This document shows, one piece after another, positions 57,040 through 64,000 of a DNA stretch of 64,000 bases. Under the pieces are notes generated by a model. That model saw nothing but the letters and a program-made list of their open reading frames with translations, made no database searches and was not told the DNA's origin. Within the stretch, counting starts at the first letter, position 1; every line of letters begins with the position of its first letter. The DNA lies in the NCBI GenBank assembly GCA_024734495.1, contig JALMQS010000030.1, forward strand, positions 8,984,191-9,048,190, in the 5' to 3' direction. The position numbers were made by a program, and so were the translations under genes. This DNA comes from Forficula auricularia. Lineage: Eukaryota > Arthropoda > Insecta > Dermaptera > Forficulidae.

Positions 57040-57810
57040 GTTTTTGGTGGGATTCTTTTATAACATATCATATCATATTTGAACATATGAAAAATATTTA
57101 AAAAATCATTCAAAAAAGATAGTTTCTTCTTTTACGGACTGGAAAATGTGAAGCGCTAGAGACCGTGAAATATAATTAGTTCTCCGCTTTTGAAATAAAC
57201 ATATTTTGATTCTAGAACGAACTTTCTAAAACTTTTCATTCATAACTTATCGTGGATATCGAAATCTAGACACAAAAACGGCACATGTAGACACACTGAA
57301 ATAAAAAAAGCATGTTTTAAAATGATTTTTCTTTAGGTTTCATTAGTTTCTATACTCACTAAGAAAAAAATATTAACGAATATAAATACTAGGGCTTCAC
57401 TTGCCACCTGGGCCTACCAAGTAAAAATACCAATTAATTTAAATAGCAGACGGAGAAATTATAAAAAAAAATTTTTAAATAATTTCAAAGTGAATAAATA
57501 AATTGTGATTTTTAAAGTAATGATGTTACAAGTTCTTTAATATTTTAATGATAAAAAAAGGAATAATGAATAGAAAAGGTGAATCTGTTAAAAGACAAAT
57601 TACCATACAAATTCACTTTGTCAAGATTTGGAATAAAGAAAGATTGCTTGTTGAAGGAAAAAATTAACCACCTGTTCTTTCGGCTACTGACAAATTTCCA
57701 GCAGGTTGTGTGCAGAAATTTTTTAGCCTCCCTAAATTCAATGACCTATTAATGAAAGAACAAAATTAATAAATACTTAAGGAAAAATAATTATATTTAG
57801 GCAAAAATTT
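57040..57810. other. AT-rich spacer
   Basis: Nothing recognised. Confidence 0.4.
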
Positions 57811-57817
57811 CAAATAC

Positions 57818-58020
57818 TGCTGAAGGAGAGAAGAAGGAATCATCTTGTTTGTTTCCATCGTTGACTCTTTGAAACCCTGAAGAAGGAGGGAAGAATCCTC
57901 CGAAACGTTGGTTTAAAAGGAAAGGAGAAAGAAAGAAAGGAATGACAGTCCAATAAATAATACACCTTATTTGGAAATGGGATAATTTTTTCTTTCTTCA
58001 CTACCCTTGGACTGTCTTCT
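57818..58020 (+). mobile_element. Penelope-like family D element
   Basis: Contains two related motifs: a damaged one at 57818-57846 (CTGAAGGAGAGAAGAAGG) and a good one at 57876-57913. Downstream, GACAGTCCAATAAATAATAC and ATTTGGAAATGGGATAATTTT parallel the right arm of the palindrome at 20938-21108 in layout (GACTTTCCAATAAATTTATT). Confidence 0.5.
57876..57913 (+). ncRNA. Hammerhead-like motif, family D
   Basis: CTGAAGA core, one extra A, a five-pair stem II GGAGG/CCTCC with loop, then GAAAC, GUUG loop and GU, forming a two-pair stem III (AC/GU) with U as the cleavage-site base. The same design as family A with an independent sequence. Confidence 0.55.
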
Positions 58021-58334
58021 ATTACTTTCAGCTGAAAATTCTACCAGTCCGTCTCTCTCTAAAGAGAACATTTCTTCAAATAAATAAATAAATAAATAAA
58101 TAAAAAATTAAAAAATAATAGAAGATATAATTATATTCACTTATTAAATTTTCTATACTTATCCTTCTGGCATGCAAACAAAATTACCTATCTATGACAT
58201 CTCAGTATAAGTAGAAGCCAATCCCCCAAAAGTTTCTAAAAAAATTTCAAAATTTTCTTTACCTTATTTAAAATTAAATTAGGGAACGAAGAAAAGATTT
58301 TTATATTATAGACAAAAGGATCAGTCGGGATTTA

Positions 58335-58376
58335 AAATGTTTCACCAAGAACCCACACCATTTTCCCTTAACAAAA
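58335..58376 (+). mobile_element. Penelope-like family B tail remnant
   Basis: AAAATGTTTCACCAAGAACC, then CACACCATTTTCCCTTAA, nearly identical to the tail at 2090-2127. Boundaries of the insertion not resolved. Confidence 0.6.
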
Positions 58377-58379
58377 CCA

Positions 58380-59615
58380 ATCCCTTTGATTTGATTTTAT
58401 GAAATCGACCATCATAAAAATTGCTCATTCCACATATGGAAAATTTCTAAATTTGCAAAATTCTTATCTAACAATTACTTAGGTTTAATACAAAAAGATT
58501 TAATTCTTATTTCGGCTTCCCTCAATAGGACCTACGTTTGATTTCTTCTGAATGTTTTTTGTTATAACGATGAGATTTAATAAATATCATAGAAATAAAA
58601 TATAATAAAAATCTAAAAATTGTAGCTCAGTAAAACAAAAGGTACTGGCTAAATGGATTCATTTACGAAGTCATTAAATAAATAAATAAAAAATAAACTT
58701 CATTTTTTTATCGTTTGGTGTTTTATAGACTTAGCGTCATAGGCTTCTTTTCGACTCATATATAAATTTCCAGAAACCTCCTTTTAACAGACTTTAAGAA
58801 CCTATTATAAACCGAAGCCCTATCAAATTTCAATTTTATCATTTTATTAAGGAGGTAAAATATTTTATATCACATGAATATTTTTGTGATTATAAATGAT
58901 TGATAATGGCAAGTCACATAAAAAACATTTTAAATACAAGTGAGAAAAAGTTTCATTTAGTATCATCTCTCACGTATGGATTAAACCACAGGCCTAAGGA
59001 GAATACGGAATTGGACTTCAAAGGAAACTATTAATATTAACAGGCTATGAAAGCAAAAAACCTCCAAAAAACTAAATGGAGGGCAGAAAAAGGGGCAAGA
59101 ACGATATGGAAACCGTCATAAAGATCGAATATAAAGTAATGTGTATATAATAAAATTTAATATAGTATATTATCGGATTTCATATTTTAATTCCACAACA
59201 TATTGCTCCTGAGTTAAAATATTCACTCTCAATAACTAGACAAATGTCATCTCCAAAAGACTATTTATCTATAGCACTAAACGGGATGAAAGGGTTTCGT
59301 GCAAACAGTGATAAATTATCCTGCCAATCGTGAGTCGGGCGGTGTAAAGGTTCTGTACTTTATAACATCCAAAATACTTGAGATATTGAATTCATACTTA
59401 TTTGTCTTTGATAAAGAGAAAATGACTGCATTTCTGGAATGTTTTCATAATTTTTAAGTTAACTCACTTTCAAACATTTAACATACCCATAATTTGGCTC
59501 TCTCACGTCATCATTTTAAAGCAAAATCAACTAAAAATTAGAACTACTTTGGCTTATAAACATCTTTTACAAGAATATTTTACACTCCATGATAAAATAA
59601 TAAAGGGTTCTTAAG
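58380..59615. other. AT-rich spacer
   Basis: Nothing recognised. Confidence 0.4.
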
Positions 59616-59619
59616 TTTC

Positions 59620-59850
59620 TAGTTCCCCAGTATTTCACAGATTATGTATACAAAATTTGGTCTAGTTTGGTTTAAAGGCCTATAATTTTCATTTTTTGAC
59701 CAGCCTCCCCCCCCCTCAATTTTAAGTGGTTGGAATTTGTATTTATAGAATTCTGGGGGCCCACAAATGATGTATAGTACACACTTTGTTTGAGTTTGAT
59801 ACAAAGGCTTAGAATTCTCATTTTTTTGACCCTCCCCTTCCATTTTAGGA
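59620..59850. repeat. Diverged tandem duplication with C-run
   Basis: Two units of about 120-130 bp share ATGTATA..A..ACAAA/CACTTTGTTTGAG, then AAAGGC.TA.AATT.TCATTTTTTGACC and a C-rich stretch (59707-59717, 59829-59836). The minus-strand 74-codon frame spans both and repeats PLYQTQTK/PLNQTRPN; it is a repeat artefact. Confidence 0.55.
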
Positions 59851-61670
59851 GGTCATTTTTTGACGTCGAGAAATAAATGCAGTCCTTATAAGAACACTTC
59901 TATAAATGATGTTAGATACAAATTGGGGAATATATGCATTTCATTTGAGCGTCTAATATAGTGAACACAAATCTGCAGACAGGCAGAAAACAGAAATCCT
60001 AACCTTATATATATATATATATATATATAATAAAACTCTCAAACCCACGCGGAGAAACCCGAAAAACCTCTAATGACATAGAACCTATCCGCGGAAGCCT
60101 TACTGAACATATATATAGATTATTTCTCTTCTACAATTGACATAAAAGCACTTGAAATGAAAATCAAAACAAAAATGTTTAAACAAGGCTCGAGTTACAG
60201 TATATAATAAATAAAATAGTAAACAAAGAATCTCCTCAAAAGGAACAGTTCTTTGAATCCTTCAATAATTATAAAAAATATTCAAGGGTCGTCTGACGAA
60301 AAGTTTTCTTAAGTCTAATCAAATGCACGGTGTGCTGTTCGTCTATTTATTATAGTGGTTTAAAAGACTGCGCCGCCTGCTAAGTATGCATTCTAATAGA
60401 CTGTCCGGTATTGCGGGTCACATCAGCAGGCGCATGATTTTCAAAATTTGTACTTGATGAATATAAAAAGCTAGTCAAATGTAAATTGAACATGAAATAT
60501 CAAGTCCTCGTTTTTCTTGTCTTTTTTTTAATAATACAAAAAAGCTATAGGTGATTTAATAATATTGAATTTTTTCTGCATTTTTATTTCATTCGGAAAG
60601 TTTGATAAAAATTTGAAAATTTAATCAGTTATTAAAAAAAAAATCAAAGGCTTTGACATCAGAATAAACTTAGTATAATTTTTCTGTTTTTTTTTCTTAT
60701 CATGAAAATTGGAATCACATCACTTAGCCAGACAAAAGTAAGTAGGTAAATATTGATTTAAAATGATTTTCCCTCACGCTTTAGACATTTCTAAACATTA
60801 ATAAACAAAATAAATAAATAAAATATAAAAAAGTTGACAATTTTATTACCTCAATACTCATCTGCCATACTGAGAGCTTCAAATTAAAATTCATTCCCAT
60901 TTGGAGACCAGGTTTTTAAAAATAAAAAGAACATTTTTTCAAATATGATTTGTAAATTTTTAATGTAAAAAGAATAATCTTCAAATTTACAATAATTTTG
61001 TTAAAAATTTTATGGATTGAAAAATTACAATGATTAATTTAGGTATTATTTTTTATAATATTTTAATAATATTAGCTTTGATATTATTTTTTATTATTTT
61101 TTTTTTCGCTAAATATTTAGCGAAAAAATGAACGATATAATTTTGAAATTCGTTTCTTAATTGTTTTATTGGAATATCCATTATTTGTGTTGTGCCTGTT
61201 GAGACTTGTCGGATGCTTCACCGAGAAATGTTCCAAAAGCAGCCTAAACTATGGACTATTCTAGAATAATAGAACAAAATTGATACGCCTGATCAAAGCA
61301 ATATTAAATTCATTTGAACTAGACAAATTTCAATCCCGGAATCTATATATCATTCATCTAATTCATATAATAAAAATTTGTAAGTAGGTATATATATTTA
61401 TGAATCGCACTCGACGGATCTTACTTAGTAGGAACTAAGGTGGGAAATGAAGACAACATCGCGTAAGGTCGCTTATATAATTTCTTTAGCACCGATTTTA
61501 AAAAGTGATTTCATGTAAAAAGTTCGTCGTTTAGTTGTAACTAAATTAGATAATTATTTTATACCTTTTAGTGCATTTTATTTGATTTTTGAGTTCTTAT
61601 TATTTTATTTGTTGAGTTTAATTTTTTTGAAGTCGTTTTATCTGGATTTTTTCAACTGGAAGTTCTAAAG
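59851..61670. other. AT-rich spacer with (TA)n
   Basis: (TA)n at about 60006-60029. Nothing else recognised. Confidence 0.4.
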
Positions 61671-61675
61671 CTAAA

Positions 61676-61955
61676 AAAAGAAAAAAAAATATTTACTCAG
61701 CTTAAGTGGTCTTTGGCCTGCTTCAACATCGTTCTCCAAAAGGGACTGTCTCCAGATTGACCAATCTCGACATCCCCCATGATCTATTTGGGCTCTCTTA
61801 CTATCCTCGAGATGATGCTTTGCTGCTTTACCTATAAATTTTTTAAGGTGTTCGGTTATTAAAATCAAGTCCAAACCCTTTTAGTCGCCTTCTACCACAA
61901 GCAGGGATTCTGTGGACCTATCCCTACCCCAGTACAGGATATCTTTGTAATGAAA
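61676..61955 (-). mobile_element. Retroelement fragment with CTGCTTGTGGTAGAAGGCGA module
   Basis: On the minus strand ATCCTGTACTGGGGTAGGG is followed by CCCTGCTTGTGGTAGAAGG and CGACTAAAAGG, a string found in widespread invertebrate SINE/LINE-like repeats. The 67-codon frame that follows is not recognised. The minus-strand end is T-rich, not poly(A), so polarity is uncertain. Confidence 0.45.
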
Positions 61956-62689
61956 ATATACATATTTTAGAAGAACAAACTTTCTATGGGCTCAGCTATA
62001 ATCAGAAACTATATATTATACAGACACTGCCGAAAAATAATTAGTTTTGAAATTATATTTCTATACATTTTAGATCTTTTAAACAGAAATAATAATAATA
62101 ATAATAAATGTTGCTGATTTCAATACTTCAGCTTTCAAATTATTTGCTCGCTCAGCATTTCGAGTAATATCATTTGAATATATTTTTGAATATTTTATAT
62201 TTACATGATAAAATAAAACAATTCTCTCACTGTTTTCATTTAAAAAATGAATCTGTTCGTCTTAGGAGCTCTAATCTCGTAGAAAAAAAACACAAGGAAT
62301 AGTTTTGGTCGACTAAACAATCTTTGATTAATTGATACAGCTAGGACTTCAGTCACTTTCCAAATTGAAAGCAACTTTTAATTATTAAATTAACTACTCT
62401 TTATGCCCAATGGCTTATCTGTATCTGGATTATGATGCCCTCGATAATTCAGGAATGAAGTTGTATAAAGTTTGTTTTGATGCCAATATATTTGAATTTC
62501 CAATGCAGAGAACTGATAAGGTTTATCTTTTTTAACTTCAAAACTTCTATTTCAAAAATTGGAAAATATCTTTTATTGAGATGTTCAGGCGAAATCATGC
62601 TAAAAATTTAAACAAATGTTGCATTTCAATTTCATTTATTAAATTAATCAATTTATTATTTTATAATACTTCTTCTTCTTCTTATTCTT

Positions 62690-63125
62690 CCATATAGATG
62701 TGAACACCTGTTTCTCCAACATATTATAATCAGTCATCAGGGTCATAACTCTCTTTCCATCAACTCTCATCTCAGTTGTCCGGAGAAGCTGTTTTGTAAC
62801 GGTTGTGTCTGCCCTGGACTCAGCCCCATATGTTATTATCCGAACTGGTCTTATATATCCTAATTTTACTTTCGGCAGACATAAGCTTATTTTTCCAGAC
62901 TAGATTGGATAGACAGACCGAAATTTTTGCTCCTTTGATGACTTGCGAAGTTACTTCTTCCTTAAGGTTTCATCTGCTAGAAATCTGACCTCCCAGATAG
63001 TTAAAGCTTGGGACTTGTTCTATTGGACTGTTGTTGATGACTAAGTTACACCTAAGGGGAACTTTTGCAATCGCCATGCATTTTGTCTTGGTGGTAGAGA
63101 CTTACATGTTAAGCCGATAGGAATT
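62690..63125 (-). pseudogene. RTE-type LINE RT fragment
   Basis: On the minus strand the order is KTKCMAIAKVPLRCNLVINN, SPIEQVPSFNYLG, IKGAKISVCLSNLVWKNKLM, SAESKIRIYKT, a damaged YGAESRADT-like stretch and TTVTKQLLRTTEMRV. This is the segment just downstream of the catalytic YADD motif (KTKxMxI...IexVxxFxYLG) through YGAExRADTxxTKRLLRTTEM of RTE-like elements. It has frameshifts and lacks the catalytic motif. It would join in order with the C-terminal block seen at 22490-22750, probably from the same family. Confidence 0.8.
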
Positions 63126-63525
63126 TTTAGAGAATTTGTTAGACAACTACATTTAATAGGTTTATTAGCTATTATACTTATATACTTATAAAATATCTGC
63201 CTTCTGCCTATAATAGTTAACACTGTGTACACTTACATTATGAATATGTAGTTTGAAATTAGGGTGCCTTAAAATTAAATAAATAAATAGATAATGGTCT
63301 TAGGTTATGTGGAGCCACAAAGAGAACCGTAACCATTTGACAAAATATGGTAGTAGGTGAAAAAATTATTAAACATAATAGACCAACGCGAGTATTCATA
63401 AATTTAATTTTATATTGGTTTAATATTCTTTGGCCTGATCATACTTGGTGAAATTATAAAATTGGTTAAAATTTTCTAAACTGATAGATAATCAAAGTTA
63501 AAAAAAAAAACGAAAAATTTAAATT
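63126..63525. other. AT-rich spacer
   Basis: Nothing recognised. Confidence 0.4.
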
Positions 63526-63529
63526 GGAT

Positions 63530-64000
63530 TTATTTTACTTTATCCAATGCGAAGCATGGGAGAAAGTATTGTAATCGGTCGCGCGGCAAGCGCGATTTCA
63601 AAGGGTCCTCAGGTAAAGACTACGGAACCCATGGACTCAATTAAGCTCACAAATTGAAGTATTCAATGAGATTGAATTTTAGCACGTGACGGTTTTGCCA
63701 AAAATTACCTGAATCTCGTCGAGAGGCCAAAAAAGTGCCATTTTTTTGGAAGTGCGTGCGGATGGATGGATGGATGTTATCGTTTATTTCGTCCACGATT
63801 TTTTCCACACCTTTGCACCGATTGAAATGAAATTGAAAACCTACCATAAGTTTATCAAAATGAAGCGCTGATTAGTTTTTGGTACATATCGGCCCACAAA
63901 CATTAGTATTATACAACATTATTTATTTCAGTACTTTTTTAGTTTGTCTAAATATCTTTAAAATGACTTAACCAATTTTGATGAAATTTAATATCCTAAT
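63530..64000 (+). mobile_element. Helentron-like (HINE) element copy 5, cut by the window edge
   Basis: Starts with the T-rich border and ACTTTATCCAATGCGAAGCA and follows copy 1 closely, including GCGCGGCAAGCGCGA (a local hairpin, more GC-rich than in the inner copies), AGCACGTGACGGTTTTGCC and (GGAT)n. The 119-bp array would lie beyond 64000. Confidence 0.75.

Noticed and set aside
59619..59843. 74-codon minus-strand frame with internal repeat
   Set aside because: The protein repeat mirrors the diverged DNA tandem duplication and C-runs; no start context or family.

Overview
This window looks like intergenic DNA from an AT-rich (mostly about 70-75% A+T) eukaryote, most likely an arthropod and probably an insect. 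That placement rests on the repeats: RTE and jockey/CR1-type LINE fragments with typical arthropod C-termini, tRNA-derived SINEs with a (GAT)n tail, piggyBac and hAT transposons, Helitrons, and Penelope-like elements with hammerhead-type motifs. I found no convincing host gene, no tRNA or rRNA gene, no CRISPR array, and no open reading frame longer than about 160 codons that is not explained by a repeat. The species is not determined.

Layout. 1-9700: LINE ends on the minus strand, two palindromic Penelope-like fragments, a GC-rich island of unknown nature (2383-2785), a run of small inverted-repeat elements (3675-3777, 4486-4611, 5055-5310, 5369-5872) and a decayed piggyBac bounded by TTAA (5928-7518). 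9700-13700: a 62-bp truncated Penelope-like insertion, a Helentron-like element with a palindromic 119-bp minisatellite, a Helitron (12160-12768) and a palindromic Penelope-like element with a hammerhead motif. 17400-22750: LINE fragments, a hAT transposon carrying a nested MITE, more Penelope-like pieces and an RTE fragment. 27380-33320: one Penelope-like element nested in another, then a Helentron-like element nested in a member of its own family. 35500-41900: a hAT MITE, a 50-bp retro-insertion, two LINEs, and a three-level nest (Penelope-like element > inverted-repeat transposon with HTH remnant > SINE). 42700-49400: a fourth Helentron-like copy interrupted by a Penelope-like palindrome and a SINE, then LINE, Helitron and Penelope-like remnants. 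50700-64000: hammerhead-like motifs, a poly(A) retro-insertion, a tandem 229-bp duplication, an LTR-like block, an RTE fragment and the start of a fifth Helentron-like copy that leaves the window.

The two systems most worth attention are (i) several families of short palindromic retro-inserts, all carrying a hammerhead-like core with a tiny stem III and, where the site is intact, flanked by target duplications of about 9-14 bp; and (ii) a Helentron-like family with subterminal inverted repeats, a 3' hairpin, a (GTAT/GGAT)n stretch and a centre built from 119-bp units arranged head-to-head as a giant palindrome, with one copy inserted into the T-run of another. All coding remnants are broken and appear non-functional.
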